DNA of 35,898 nt from JAFNAG01 sp964353465 (GCA_964353465.1 CAYGWQ010000016.1:1-35898); one strand, 5' to 3'. Shown: positions 1 to 8,615, numbered from the stretch's first letter. Translations and numbers: made by a program. Notes: a model not told the origin generated them from the letters alone.

Positions 1-1
1 C

Positions 2-283
2 CGGCACCGGTCCTGCAATTATATCTACACCAGCACAAATGCGTACAAGGTCCAGGCAGAAGCGCCGCACTCCAAGGCCTTCGGCCGAGACGGCAATATC
101 CGCGTCCTATCGGGAACCTTGTCCGAGTCCAAAATCGCGGTTGCCAACGCCTCCCGGGTCTCTTATTATGGGCCTTCGCATCAAGAACAACTCTGTCGGC
201 ACCGAATGGGCCGCCGCGGCAAGGGCAGGAAAATCCAAGCCTCCCGGCTCCGGGGCCAAGCCCGATGGGGTCGTGATCTTTGA
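2..283 (+). pseudogene. Possible 3' fragment of a secreted or pilin-like protein
   Basis: The window opens inside an open frame that runs from base 2 to a TGA at 281-283. The first half reads like a genuine protein (YTSTNAYKV, then GRDGNIRVLSGTL) and loosely recalls the C-terminal part of type IV pilin/GspG-like proteins, in which a short 'G-x-I-R' stretch follows the last strands. The second half is arginine-rich and unconvincing, while the next frame (ending at a TGA near 311) looks equally plausible there, so a frameshift around 160-190 is possible. Bases about 56-78 are identical to one arm of the palindromic repeat at 17947-18035, which is odd inside a coding region. It may be a decayed gene end, or simply intergenic sequence carrying half a repeat. 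Low confidence. Confidence 0.25.
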
Positions 284-307
284 CGGCAACCGCCCTGACG
301 GTTCAAG

Positions 308-337
308 TTGACACGATAGGCTAAAAAACGGAATAAT
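308..337 (+). promoter_or_regulatory. Candidate sigma-70 promoter of the ROK/sugar operon
   Basis: TTGACA at 308-313 is followed after 18 bases by AATAAT at 332-337, placing transcription start near 344-346, about 17 bases before the ROK gene. The -35 box is perfect and the -10 box is acceptable. It is the only good promoter seen before the six-gene sugar operon. Inferred from consensus only. Confidence 0.5.
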
Positions 338-339
338 AG

Positions 340-357
340 TTTGCTTTATTAAATAAA
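340..357 (+). promoter_or_regulatory. Candidate ROK operator
   Basis: The AT-rich site TTTGCTTTATTAAATAAA lies across the predicted transcription start and ends four bases before the ROK start codon. It contains the inverted repeat TTTATT-A-AATAAA (345-357). ROK repressors of the XylR/NagC type commonly bind AT-rich inverted repeats and autoregulate. A related sequence beginning TTTGCTT occurs in the dyad before receptor 2 (27868-27900). Function inferred. Confidence 0.4.
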
Positions 358-361
358 TACC

Positions 362-1609
362 ATGGTACTGATTCCTGCCAAGATGGGACGTATTAACAAG
401 CGCGCTTTGCTCGGGCGTTTGCAGCGTGTGGGTCAGGCTTCGCGGGCCGATTTGGCCAAGTCGCTCGGATTGAGCCAGCCGACGGCAGGCAAGATTGCCG
501 ACGAGTTGCTCCGCCTGGGCGTGCTTGAGGAAGTCGACGAAGAGGCCGCGGCGACCCAGGGAAGTGTGCGCCGCGCGGTCGATGTCCGGGCCAAGGTCGG
601 GCGTCCGGGGAGGATCTTGCGTCTGAACCGCAGCAGGGCGCGATTTCTGGCGATTCAATTGGGTGTCAGCGAAACCAATCTGGCCGTGCTCCCGGTAGGG
701 GCAGCCCCTGAAGACCGCTGGGGGGTGCAAGTGAAGACGCCGTCGTCGGCGGAAGCATGGGAGCGCCAGCTCAAGATTGCCGCTTCGAAGATACCGCTTG
801 AGGATCCCTGGGGCGTGCTGGTGAGCGTGCCGGGGATTGTCGACGAACCGGGAGCGAAAGTGTTGTTTTCGCCGAATCTGCACTGGACCGAAAGCGCGGA
901 TCTCCCGGGATTGATCCATCGGGTGTGGTCTGCGCCGGTGGAGCTGGTGCAGGAGGAGCGGGCGCTGGCGCTGGGCCATCAGTATGTCGACTCCGATGAG
1001 GAGGATTTTCTGCTGGTGGATTTCGGCGAGGGAGTCGGGGGCGCGGCAATCGTGGGCGGGAAGCCGTATACGCCTCTGCTGCCGCTCAGCGGAGAATTGG
1101 GCCATACTCCGGTGCTCGGCAACCACCGCAAATGCGGTTGCGGCGCCGTCGGGTGTATCGAAACCCTCGTGTCGATGCGCGGCCTAATGCAGAGCTTTGC
1201 GGCCGCCCATCCCGAAATGCCGCAAAGATGGGAACAGCTCGCGAAAGTCATGGATGGGGAGAGCATTCCGCCTTGGATGACGGAAACGCTGCGTGCCACA
1301 GCCGTCGTGATTTCCGGTGCACTCAATGTGCTGGGTCTGCGACGGGTGATTGTTACGGGCACTCTGACCGAGCTCCCGCCCGCGGTGATGGCAGAACTCT
1401 CCCAGGCGATTGTGAAAGGGGCGATGTGGGCGCGCTTCGGCGCCGTGAAGGTCGAGGCCGCGCCCCGGCGCCGCACGGCGGGATTGGTTGCCGTCGGGAT
1501 TGACCGGCTGGTGCTGCCGATGGAAAAGCATTTCAGGAATGACGAAGGAGTGCCAACTGCCTCAATGTCTAAGAAATCGTCCGGCGGTTGGTTGAGCTAT
1601 AACGAATGA
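362..1609 (+). CDS. ROK-family transcriptional regulator
   Basis: A 415-residue repressor/ROK protein likely to control the downstream sugar operon. Residues about 12-55 form a winged helix-turn-helix (RADLAKSLGLSQPTAGKIADEL). The rest is a ROK fold with ELGHTPV and the zinc-binding CGCGAVGCIE signature near residues 258-267. The N-terminal ATP-binding DxGxT motif of ROK sugar kinases is absent (the position reads QLGVSETN), so this is a DNA-binding sensor and not a glucokinase. Length is normal for NagC/XylR-type regulators. The start at 362 has no clear ribosome site; ATG at 383 (MGRINKRALL) is an alternative. It is the first gene of a co-directional set and sits 11 bases from the isomerase gene. 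The ligand is unknown; an arabinose- or fucose-type sugar or its phosphate is a guess from context. Confidence 0.88.
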   Translation: MVLIPAKMGRINKRALLGRLQRVGQASRADLAKSLGLSQPTAGKIADELLRLGVLEEVDEEAAATQGSVRRAVDVRAKVGRPGRILRLNRSRARFLAIQLGVSETNLAVLPVGAAPEDRWGVQVKTPSSAEAWERQLKIAASKIPLEDPWGVLVSVPGIVDEPGAKVLFSPNLHWTESADLPGLIHRVWSAPVELVQEERALALGHQYVDSDEEDFLLVDFGEGVGGAAIVGGKPYTPLLPLSGELGHTPVLGNHRKCGCGAVGCIETLVSMRGLMQSFAAAHPEMPQRWEQLAKVMDGESIPPWMTETLRATAVVISGALNVLGLRRVIVTGTLTELPPAVMAELSQAIVKGAMWARFGAVKVEAAPRRRTAGLVAVGIDRLVLPMEKHFRNDEGVPTASMSKKSSGGWLSYNE

Positions 1610-1620
1610 CAGCATAGAGA

Positions 1621-3051
1621 ATGACTATCCTTATGAAGACAAACTTAGGCGTAATCGTCGGAAACCGCGGTTTTTTTCCGGATTGCCTGTGCGATTCGGG
1701 ACGCAAGCAAATCCTCCAAACTCTCGATACCCTTGGCATCGGGGCCTGCATCCTGCCGGAAACATCGACCAAATACGGTTCGGTGGAATCGCTGGCCGAT
1801 GCCCAGCAGTGCGCCGATCTTTTCAGGCAAAACGCCGACAAGATCGACGGGATCCTGGTCACGCTGCCGAGTTTCGGCGACGAGCGCGGCGTTGCCAACA
1901 CCATCCGCTGGTCCGGGCTGAAGGTCCCCGTGCTGGTGCATGCCTTTAACGACGATCCGAAGAACATGACGATTCAGGACCGCCGCGACAGCTTCTGCGG
2001 CAAGATGTCGTCATGCAACAACCTGCGGCAATACGGCATCCCGTTCACGCTCACCCGGCTGCACACCGTCAATCCGGACCACCCGAGTTTCGCGCGGGAC
2101 ATGGCCGACTTCATCGCTACCTGCCGCGTGATAAAAGGCCTGCGCAACCTGCGCATCGGCGCCCTTGGCGCGCGTCCCTCCGCCTTCAATACCGTTCGCT
2201 ACAGCGAGAAGCTACTGGAAAAGTCCGGCATCAGTATCGAAACGCTGGATCTGTTTGAGCTGTTCGGTTGGGTTGACAAAATGAAAGACAACGACCCGCC
2301 GGTGCAGGCCAAACTCAAGGAAATCCACAGCTATGTCAGCGCCGGCAACGTGCCGCCGGCGGCTCTCCTCAAAATGGCCAAGTTCGGCGCCGCCGTGGAC
2401 CGCTGGATGAAGGAGACACGTCTGAGCGCAACCGCCATCCAATGCTGGACGGCGATGGAAGAGTTCTACGGCGTGGTGCCCTGCACGGTGATGAGCATGA
2501 TGAGCAACATGCTCATGTCCAGCGCCTGCGAGACGGACATTACGGGGACCGTGGCCATGGTCGCCATGGCTACGGCGAGCGGCATGCCGAGCGCTCTCGT
2601 GGACTGGAACAATAATTACGGCGAGGATCCGGATAAGGGCGTGATCTTCCACTGCAGCAACCTGCCCAAGGACCTGTTCGTCAATATCAGCGAAACCAAG
2701 CCGGTGATGGACTATCAGGCGATCATCGCAGGGACCGTAGGCCGCGAAAACACGTATGGCACGGTGGTCGGGCGGCTCAAAGCATCGCCCTTTACCTATC
2801 TGCGCGTCAGCACGGACGACGCTGCGGGCAAGATTCGCGCTTACGTCGGCGAGGGCGAGGTGACGGATGATCCGCTGCAGACCTTCGGGGGCTACGGTGT
2901 CGTACGCATCCCGAGGTTCCAGAAGCTGCTCGCGCACATCTGCGAGAACGGCTTTGAACACCACGTCGCCGTCAATCCGGCCAGAATCGCTGCGGGCGTG
3001 CGGGAAGCGCTGAGCAAGTATCTGGGTTGGGAAGTTTACTACCACGAATAA
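1621..3051 (+). CDS. L-fucose/L-arabinose isomerase family protein
   Basis: A 476-residue protein of the FucI/AraA isomerase fold, expected to interconvert an aldose and a ketose using a divalent metal. Visible family features are the N-terminal GVIVGNRGFFP start, the metal-site segment ETDITGTVAM (residues about 304-313, matching the ATENDxxNGVAM region of FucI, with acidic ligands E304 and D306), and a C-terminal FEHHVAVNP segment with a histidine where FucI has its metal-binding His. It is shorter than Escherichia coli FucI (about 590) and closer to AraA in size. It lies before ribulokinase and ribulose-phosphate epimerase genes, so it may be the L-arabinose isomerase of the pathway; no classical araA is present. 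ATG at 1633 (MKTNLGVIVG) is an alternative start. Family fairly sure, substrate inferred. Confidence 0.82.
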   Translation: MTILMKTNLGVIVGNRGFFPDCLCDSGRKQILQTLDTLGIGACILPETSTKYGSVESLADAQQCADLFRQNADKIDGILVTLPSFGDERGVANTIRWSGLKVPVLVHAFNDDPKNMTIQDRRDSFCGKMSSCNNLRQYGIPFTLTRLHTVNPDHPSFARDMADFIATCRVIKGLRNLRIGALGARPSAFNTVRYSEKLLEKSGISIETLDLFELFGWVDKMKDNDPPVQAKLKEIHSYVSAGNVPPAALLKMAKFGAAVDRWMKETRLSATAIQCWTAMEEFYGVVPCTVMSMMSNMLMSSACETDITGTVAMVAMATASGMPSALVDWNNNYGEDPDKGVIFHCSNLPKDLFVNISETKPVMDYQAIIAGTVGRENTYGTVVGRLKASPFTYLRVSTDDAAGKIRAYVGEGEVTDDPLQTFGGYGVVRIPRFQKLLAHICENGFEHHVAVNPARIAAGVREALSKYLGWEVYYHE

Positions 3052-3063
3052 TCCGAAAAGGAA

Positions 3064-3225
3064 AAACCACGAAATACACGAAATACACGAAAAATGAGAG
3101 GGCGGATGCCGGGAGACTTGGTCGTCGACAAGAGATCGTCGCCGCAAAGAAAGCCGGTGCCGACCACCGCCCCAAGCAACCAGTCTCTGATGATGCTTTC
3201 GTGTAATTCGTGTATTTCGTGGTTT
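3064..3225. repeat. Inverted pair of the ACCACGAAATACACG repeat
   Basis: The left arm (3064-3093) carries ACCACGAAATACACG followed by further ATACACGAAA units. The right arm (3197-3225) is its near-perfect reverse complement, with about 100 bases between. It fills most of the gap between the isomerase and dehydrogenase genes. The same arms recur at 6015-6229, 10718-10856, 19675-19739 and 21446-21537, and as single copies near 30217 and 35709. Confidence 0.85.
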
Positions 3226-3268
3226 CATCTTGATGGCGCAAGAGCCAGGCACACACTATCCGGCCACC

Positions 3269-4321
3269 ATGCCGGCAGCGCGCCTGCATGGGCCTAGCGA
3301 TCTCCGGCTGGACAACATCCCTCATCCGGGCCGTCCGGGCCGCGGCCAGGTGCTGCTGCGCGTCCGGGCTACTGGTTTGTGCGGCAGCGACCTGCACTCC
3401 TACCTGGACGCCCGAATCGGCGCCACCGGGATTCCGGAGCCGCTGATCCTCGGCCACGAGTTTTCCGCCGTGATCGAGGAGGCCGGTCCCGAGGCGCTTG
3501 ACGGTAATTTCGAGCCCATGCAAGCGGGGACCCGCGTTGCGGTGGATCCCGCACAACCCTGCGGCCAGTGCTCACTCTGCCGTGAAGGCCACCCGAACCT
3601 TTGCTGCCGGCTCCGTTTTTGCGGCAACTATCCCGATGGCGGCAGCCTGTGCGCATGGATGCATGTGCCGGTGCACAGCTGCTTCCCGGTGCCGGCGGAG
3701 ATCGACGATGCCGCCGCGGCGCTGCTGGAGCCTCTGGGAGTTGCCATGCATGCCGCAGATTTGGCGCGCCTGCGCGTGGGTTCCAGCGCGGCCGTTCTGG
3801 GAGCAGGGCCGATTGGGCTTCTCATTCTGCAGATGGTGAAGCTGGCGGGAGCTGATCCGGTTTTTGTCACCGACCGGTTCCCCTGGAGGCTGGAGCTGGC
3901 CCGCAAGTTCGGCGCCATCCCCTTCCATTGCGAAACGGAAGATGCGACGCGGCGGATTCTGGATCAGACCGGCGGTCTGGGCGTGGACGCGGCTATCGAA
4001 GCCGCGTGGGGCGGAAGTTCGGTGGAACAAGCTGCCGAAATCGCAAAGCCCGGCGGCTGCGTGGTGCTGGTCGGCATCCCATCGGACGACCGGCTCGGCA
4101 TGAGGCATTCCACAGCGCGCCGCAAAGGCCTGACCATCCTGCTGAGCCGCCGCATGAAACACACCTACCCGCGCGCTCTCCGCCTGGCGCAAAGCGGGCG
4201 GGTGGATCTGCTCGGCCTCGTCAGTCATCGGTTTCCCTTGCAGCGCGCGGCAGAGGCGTTCCAACTCAACACTCAATATCGAGACAACGTGACGAAAGTG
4301 ATCATCGACAACAAACCATAA
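3269..4321 (+). CDS. Zinc-dependent alcohol/polyol dehydrogenase (MDR family)
   Basis: An NAD(P)-dependent medium-chain dehydrogenase of 350 residues from the ATG at 3269. The catalytic zinc site is visible as Cys38 in GLCGSD and His63-Glu64 in GHEF. The structural zinc lobe has four cysteines (98, 101, 104, 112) in CGQCSLCREGHPNLC. The Rossmann motif GAGPIGLLILQ follows near residue 168. This arrangement resembles sorbitol/threonine dehydrogenases. An in-frame TTG/ATG at 3230/3233 would add about 13 residues, but the family normally begins as MxAARLHGP, so 3269 is preferred; neither start has a strong ribosome site. In this operon it may oxidise a sugar alcohol, or a sugar such as L-arabinose or L-fucose, feeding the kinase and epimerase. 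Family certain, substrate unknown. Confidence 0.85.
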   Translation: MPAARLHGPSDLRLDNIPHPGRPGRGQVLLRVRATGLCGSDLHSYLDARIGATGIPEPLILGHEFSAVIEEAGPEALDGNFEPMQAGTRVAVDPAQPCGQCSLCREGHPNLCCRLRFCGNYPDGGSLCAWMHVPVHSCFPVPAEIDDAAAALLEPLGVAMHAADLARLRVGSSAAVLGAGPIGLLILQMVKLAGADPVFVTDRFPWRLELARKFGAIPFHCETEDATRRILDQTGGLGVDAAIEAAWGGSSVEQAAEIAKPGGCVVLVGIPSDDRLGMRHSTARRKGLTILLSRRMKHTYPRALRLAQSGRVDLLGLVSHRFPLQRAAEAFQLNTQYRDNVTKVIIDNKP

Positions 4322-4340
4322 CTGACATGGCAGGATTCCT

Positions 4341-6014
4341 ATGAGCGCAAAATATGTCATCGGTCTGGATTACGGCACCAACTCGGTGCGCACCCTCCTC
4401 GTCAATGTCGCCAACGGCCGGGAAGTCGCCACGGCGGTCTGGGCCTATGAACACGGCACCGCCGGCGTGATCCTGGCGCGCGACCCAAACCTGGCCCGCC
4501 AGCACCCGGCCGACTATGCCAAGGGCGCGCAGGTCAGCATCCGGAAAGCGCTTGCGGAAGCAAAGAGAAATGTGCGCGGTTTCAAACCGGAACAGGTCAT
4601 CGGCATCGGCGTCGATACGACTGGCAGCACTCCCTTGCCGGTCGACCGGGACGGCCATCCTCTTGCCTTCCAGAAGAAGTTCGCCAATCATCCCGCTGCC
4701 ATGGCGTGGCTGTGGAAAGACCATACCGGGGTAGCCGAAGCCGCTGAGATCACCGAGCTGGCAAAAAAGATCCGGCCGCACTATCTCGCTAAATGCGGCT
4801 CCACGTACAGCAGCGAATGGTTTTTCAGCAAGATCCTGCATTGCCTCCGCACCAGCCCTGAAGTCTTCGACGCTGCTTACAGCTGGATCGAGTGCGCCGA
4901 CTGGGTGCCCGCCATGCTCACCGGCACCGAGGCGCTCGACCGCCTCACGGTGGGAGTTTGCGCTGCCGGTCACAAAGCGATGTACAACCGCGGCTGGGGC
5001 GGCTATCCCGATGCGGAGTTTCTGTCGCAGCTCGACCCGAAACTAGGCGAATTGCGCGCCCGGCTGCCGCAAGAAGCGCACACGATCGACCGCGCCGTCG
5101 GCGGCTTGACCGGGGAGTGGGCCCGCCGCACGGGCCTGCCTGCCGGCATTCCGGTGGCGGTGGGTGCCTTTGATGCCCACCTCGGCGGAGTAGGCGCCGG
5201 CATCGCCCCCGGCACGCTGGTCAAAATCATCGGGACAAGCACCTGCGACATGATGGTGGCGCCGGTCGGCCAGGAGCTGGCAGACATCCCCGGGCTGTGC
5301 GGCATCGTCGAAGGGAGCATCCTGCCGGGGTATTACGGTCTCGAGGCAGGACAATCCGCTGTGGGCGATATCTTCAACTGGTTTGTGAACTATATCCAGC
5401 CGGGCGGCCGCAAGGCCGGCTCCCACGAGGCCCTGTCGGCCGCCACCGCCAAGCTGGCCCCCGGCGAGTCCGGACTGCTGGCTCTGGACTGGAATAACGG
5501 CAACCGCACGATCCTGGTGGACCAGCGCCTCACCGGCCTCCTGATCGGGCAGACACTGTACACCACTCCTGCCGAGATCTACCGGACGCTCATCGAGGCA
5601 ACGGCTTTCGGCGCCCTGACGATCATCAACCGCTTCGAAGAGTACGGCGTGAAAGTGGAGCAGATCGTCAACTGCGGCGGCATTGCAGAAAAAAATCCGC
5701 TCGTCATGCAGATCTACGCCGATGTGACCGGGCGGCCTATGAAAATCTCCCGATCGGCGCAGACCTGTGCGTTGGGTGCCGCCATTGCCGGCGCCGTTGT
5801 CGCAGGCGCCTATTCCGAATATCATGCTGCGCAGAAGACCATGACCGGTCTCAAGCCGCGTGTGTTCAAGCCGAACCCGAAGGCGCACGAGGTCTATCGC
5901 GAGCTTTATGTCCTGTACCGGAAATTGCACGACGCCTTCGGCATCCGGGACTGGACCGGCAATCTCCACGACGTCATGAAGCAACTGATCGAAATCCGTA
6001 GCCGCGAAAGGTGA
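4341..6014 (+). CDS. araB: Ribulokinase
   Basis: FGGY-family sugar kinase of 557 residues, matching the size of AraB, which phosphorylates L-ribulose to L-ribulose 5-phosphate with ATP. Visible motifs are the N-terminal phosphate loop GLDYGTNSVR, GIGVDTTGSTPLPVD, the central GAFDAHLGGVGAGI segment, GTSTCDMM, and the C-terminal NCGGIAEKNPLVMQIYADVTGRPM, which is the FGGY ATP/substrate region. The ATG has a ribosome site (AGGA, five bases upstream). It follows the dehydrogenase by 19 bases and precedes araD, so the kinase and epimerase form the core of pentulose breakdown. A copy of the dispersed ACCACGAAATACAC repeat begins directly after the stop codon. Confident on sequence and context. Confidence 0.92.
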   Translation: MSAKYVIGLDYGTNSVRTLLVNVANGREVATAVWAYEHGTAGVILARDPNLARQHPADYAKGAQVSIRKALAEAKRNVRGFKPEQVIGIGVDTTGSTPLPVDRDGHPLAFQKKFANHPAAMAWLWKDHTGVAEAAEITELAKKIRPHYLAKCGSTYSSEWFFSKILHCLRTSPEVFDAAYSWIECADWVPAMLTGTEALDRLTVGVCAAGHKAMYNRGWGGYPDAEFLSQLDPKLGELRARLPQEAHTIDRAVGGLTGEWARRTGLPAGIPVAVGAFDAHLGGVGAGIAPGTLVKIIGTSTCDMMVAPVGQELADIPGLCGIVEGSILPGYYGLEAGQSAVGDIFNWFVNYIQPGGRKAGSHEALSAATAKLAPGESGLLALDWNNGNRTILVDQRLTGLLIGQTLYTTPAEIYRTLIEATAFGALTIINRFEEYGVKVEQIVNCGGIAEKNPLVMQIYADVTGRPMKISRSAQTCALGAAIAGAVVAGAYSEYHAAQKTMTGLKPRVFKPNPKAHEVYRELYVLYRKLHDAFGIRDWTGNLHDVMKQLIEIRSRER

Positions 6015-6229
6015 AACCACGAAATACACAGCGCGAGCGCAGTTGGTGCTTTGGAGTGCGGTGGCTTGCCACCGCTTTTCGGAGCGAAATCCTCTGAAAG
6101 CGGCAGCAAGCTGCCGCACTCCAAAGCCGCTTCGCGGCTTCCGCGGCCGTTTAGCCGAGGTCATGGCACCAAAACATAAAGTCGGAGTGATATGCTGCGA
6201 ATAGAATGCCGTAATGTATTTCGTGGTTT
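6015..6229. repeat. ACCACGAAATACACG repeat pair between araB and araD
   Basis: The left copy (6015-6029) touches the araB stop codon. The inverted right copy (6215-6229) ends eight bases before the araD start. The pair encloses the REPIN-like element at 6049-6126. The 223-base gap contains no gene. Transcripts through it could fold into a long stem that separates araB and araD on the message. Confidence 0.8.
6049..6126. repeat. REPIN-like double hairpin
   Basis: Two 30-base arms (6049-6078 and 6097-6126) are inverted copies beginning CTTTGGAGTGCGG. Each arm also folds on itself (GCGGTGGC with GCCACCGC; GCGGCAGC with GCTGCCGC). The two arms differ at the inner stem, but each keeps its own pairing, which points to selection on structure. 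The same head, TTGGAGTGCGGC, occurs at 17947-18035. No RAYT transposase is seen in the window. Confidence 0.75.
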
Positions 6230-6237
6230 GGTGAAAA

Positions 6238-6969
6238 ATGTTGGAGCAAATTAAAGAGCAGGTGTGCAAGGCCAATCTGGATCTGGTATCGGCGGGGCTG
6301 GTGCTGCAGACGTTCGGCAATGCCAGTGCATTGGACCGCAGCAGCGGCCATGTCGTCATCAAACCGTCGGGCGTGCCCTACGAAGGGATGAAGCCGGAGC
6401 ACATGGTCGTCGTCTTACTGGAGAACGGCAAGGTCGTCGAAGGCGGACTCAATCCGAGCTCCGACACACCGACACATCTCGTTCTCTACCGGGCCTTCGC
6501 CGGCATCGCCGGGATTGTGCACACACACAGCCTCTATGCGACCGCCTGGGCGCAGGCTCAACGCGAGATTCCGGCGCTGGGCACGACACACGCCGACTAC
6601 TTCCACGGTCCGGTTCCCTGCACCCGCCTCATGACGGCGGCGGAGATCCGGACCGACTATGAGGCGAACACAGGACATGTCATCGTAGAACGCTTCGCCG
6701 GCCTGAATCCGTTTGATTTCCCCGGCGGATTGGTTGCCAGCCATGGTCCGTTCACCTGGGGCGAGTCGGTCGAGCAGGCTGTATACCACGCCATCATTCT
6801 CGAGCATCTTGCCCGGCTGGCAAGCGAATCGCTGCGCCTGCAGCCCGGGCTCGAACCGATGCAGCGAGCGCTGCTCGATAAGCATTTTTTCAGGAAGCAC
6901 GGCCGCAATGCCTACTACGGCCAGCGGGGACCGTCGCATGCGACCGTCAAGTCAACCAAGCAGGATTAA
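6238..6969 (+). CDS. araD: L-ribulose-5-phosphate 4-epimerase
   Basis: Class II aldolase/epimerase family protein of 243 residues that converts L-ribulose 5-phosphate to D-xylulose 5-phosphate. The metal-binding histidines are visible at 95 and 97 (HTHSLYATAWAQ) and 169 (ASHGPFTWG), with SSDTPTH and the KPSG phosphate segment upstream. GTTHADYFHGPVPCTR is characteristic of AraD as against fuculose-phosphate aldolase. Length is near that of E. coli AraD (231). The ATG at 6238 is preceded by a weak GGTG. It lies after araB but is separated by a repeat-rich 223-base gap, and is followed 26 bases later by the mutarotase gene. High confidence. Confidence 0.92.
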   Translation: MLEQIKEQVCKANLDLVSAGLVLQTFGNASALDRSSGHVVIKPSGVPYEGMKPEHMVVVLLENGKVVEGGLNPSSDTPTHLVLYRAFAGIAGIVHTHSLYATAWAQAQREIPALGTTHADYFHGPVPCTRLMTAAEIRTDYEANTGHVIVERFAGLNPFDFPGGLVASHGPFTWGESVEQAVYHAIILEHLARLASESLRLQPGLEPMQRALLDKHFFRKHGRNAYYGQRGPSHATVKSTKQD

Positions 6970-6995
6970 CCACTAGCCATTCAATAGGCCAAACC

Positions 6996-8165
6996 ATGGG
7001 AAAAGCACTCAATCGGACCATTATCTTCAGCGCCATGCTCTGCGCAGCCTTGTTGGTCGGCTGCACCCCGGCGCCTCAACCTCAACCACAGCCTCAGCCC
7101 AAGAGCTCTATCGTTAAAGAGTCATTCGGCACGAAGGAGGGTATCCAGGTGGATCTGTACACGCTGCGCAATGCAAAGGGTCTTGAGGCCAAAGTCACCA
7201 ATTACGGCGGGATCGTGGTGTCCCTCAAAGTGCCCGACCGCAACGGCCAGTTCGGCGACGTTGTCCTCGGATTCGACTCGCTCGCGGATTACCTCAGCCC
7301 GGAATATGCCAAGAGCAATCCGTACTTCGGCGCCCTGATCGGACGCTATGGCAACCGCATCGGCAAAGCCAAATTCAAACTGGCCGGCAAGGAATGCTCA
7401 CTGGCGGCAAACAATGGGGCCAATCATCTCCATGGCGGCGTCAAGGGATACGACAAAGTCGTATGGGAAGCCCAGCCCCGCGAGGGCGAAGAGCCGGCCC
7501 TGGAATTGCGCTATCTGAGCAAGGACGGCGAAGAAGGCTATCCTGGCAATCTCAACATCACAGCCGTGTACACTCTTACCAGCGACAATGGCTTAAAAGT
7601 CGACTTCACCGCCACTACCGACAAAGATACGGTGGTGAACCTGACGCACCACTCCTACTTCAACCTTGCCGGCAAGGGCGATATCCTGGGCCATGAGGTG
7701 ATGATCAACGCCGATAAGACCACGCCGGTCGACAGCGGCCTCATTCCCACAGGCGAGCTGCGCCCCGTGAAGGGCACGCCCTTCGACTTCAACACGCCCA
7801 CCGCAATCGGCGCCCGCATCAACCAGAACGGTGAGCAGCTCAAATTCGGCAAGGGCTATGATCACAACTGGATCATCAACAAACCCGTCGGCGAGCTCGG
7901 CCTCATGGCGCGGGTCTACGAACCCTCCACCGGCCGGTTGCTGGAAGTGCTCTCCACGGAGCCGGCACTGCAGTTTTACTCCGGCAATTTCCTGGACGGC
8001 ACGCTCAAGGGCAAAGGCGGCTGGGTGTACCAGTTCCGCAACGGCTTCTGCATGGAGCCGCAGCACTACCCGGACTCACCGAACAAACCTGACTTCCCAT
8101 CCACCGTCCTGAAGCCGGGCGAGACATACCGGAACACCATCCTTTATCGCTTCAGCGCCAAATAA
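6996..8165 (+). CDS. galM: Aldose 1-epimerase (galactose mutarotase), lipoprotein
   Basis: Mutarotase of 389 residues that interconverts alpha and beta anomers of aldoses. An N-terminal lipoprotein signal ends in the lipobox LVGC (Cys23), followed by a Pro-Gln linker, so the enzyme should be anchored facing the periplasm. Active-site residues of the GalM family are visible: His146 in NHLHGGVKG, His219 in THHSYFNLAG, and the catalytic base Glu322 in EPALQFYSGNF. The first substrate segment NYGGIVVSLKVPDRNG is also typical. It is the last gene of the sugar operon and would ready imported pentose or hexose for the isomerase. Periplasmic mutarotases of this kind are common in Bacteroidota and Acidobacteriota. 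Family certain, sugar inferred. Confidence 0.92.
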   Translation: MGKALNRTIIFSAMLCAALLVGCTPAPQPQPQPQPKSSIVKESFGTKEGIQVDLYTLRNAKGLEAKVTNYGGIVVSLKVPDRNGQFGDVVLGFDSLADYLSPEYAKSNPYFGALIGRYGNRIGKAKFKLAGKECSLAANNGANHLHGGVKGYDKVVWEAQPREGEEPALELRYLSKDGEEGYPGNLNITAVYTLTSDNGLKVDFTATTDKDTVVNLTHHSYFNLAGKGDILGHEVMINADKTTPVDSGLIPTGELRPVKGTPFDFNTPTAIGARINQNGEQLKFGKGYDHNWIINKPVGELGLMARVYEPSTGRLLEVLSTEPALQFYSGNFLDGTLKGKGGWVYQFRNGFCMEPQHYPDSPNKPDFPSTVLKPGETYRNTILYRFSAK

Positions 8166-8202
8166 TCCATGTCGCGATATGTCGTTCAAGCCCTTGCGAC
8201 AT

Positions 8203-8397
8203 AGCCCCGGAGGGGCCGAGAGATAATAGCCGGGGGCGCAAGCCCCCGGCTAGGATGCTGCAATTAACGAGCCCTGGTAGGGGCGAAAGGTTTTTGTCCG
8301 CGACCGTTTACTATCGCCCTTCCAGGGCTCCGCGCTGATTTCTGGCCTAACCCCGGGCTTGCGCCCGGGGCTATTATCTTTCCGCCCCTCCGGGGCT
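8203..8397. repeat. Nested inverted repeat after the sugar operon
   Basis: An outer pair (8203-8251 with 8349-8397) begins AGCCCCGGAGGGGC and includes the self-complementary cores GGGGGC-GCAA-GCCCCC and CCCGGGC-TTG-CGCCCGGGG. An inner pair (8269-8285 with 8315-8330) lies between them, built on GAGCCCTGG and CCAGGGCTC. The whole can fold as a long double cruciform. It occupies the 450-base gap between galM and the TPR gene, where no coding region is seen. Confidence 0.8.
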
Positions 8398-8615
8398 TGC
8401 CTATCGACCGAACGAGTTTCGCGACAGAAACTCGATATGGACAGCAAAGACCTCGAAGAAAAAATATATTTACTTTGAGGTCTTCGAGGTCTTCGTGGTT
8501 CACTTTTTCTTTTCTGCCCCTTCCCGCCTTGCTACTCTTACTGTCTGAATCACAGATATTGGCATATCATTCATTATGAAGTATCGTCAGGTCAAACCTT
8601 GCTGCGGAGAAATCC

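Noticed and set aside
107..1126. 339-codon minus-strand frame over the ROK gene
   Set aside because: Antisense shadow in GC-rich DNA; Arg/His/Pro-rich, no family features, while the plus-strand frame is a clear ROK protein.
2212..3252. 346-codon minus-strand frame over the isomerase
   Set aside because: Shadow of the isomerase; its start region runs through the palindromic repeat.
5043..6362. 439-codon minus-strand frame over araB/araD
   Set aside because: Shadow crossing two real genes and a repeat; His/Arg-rich composition.
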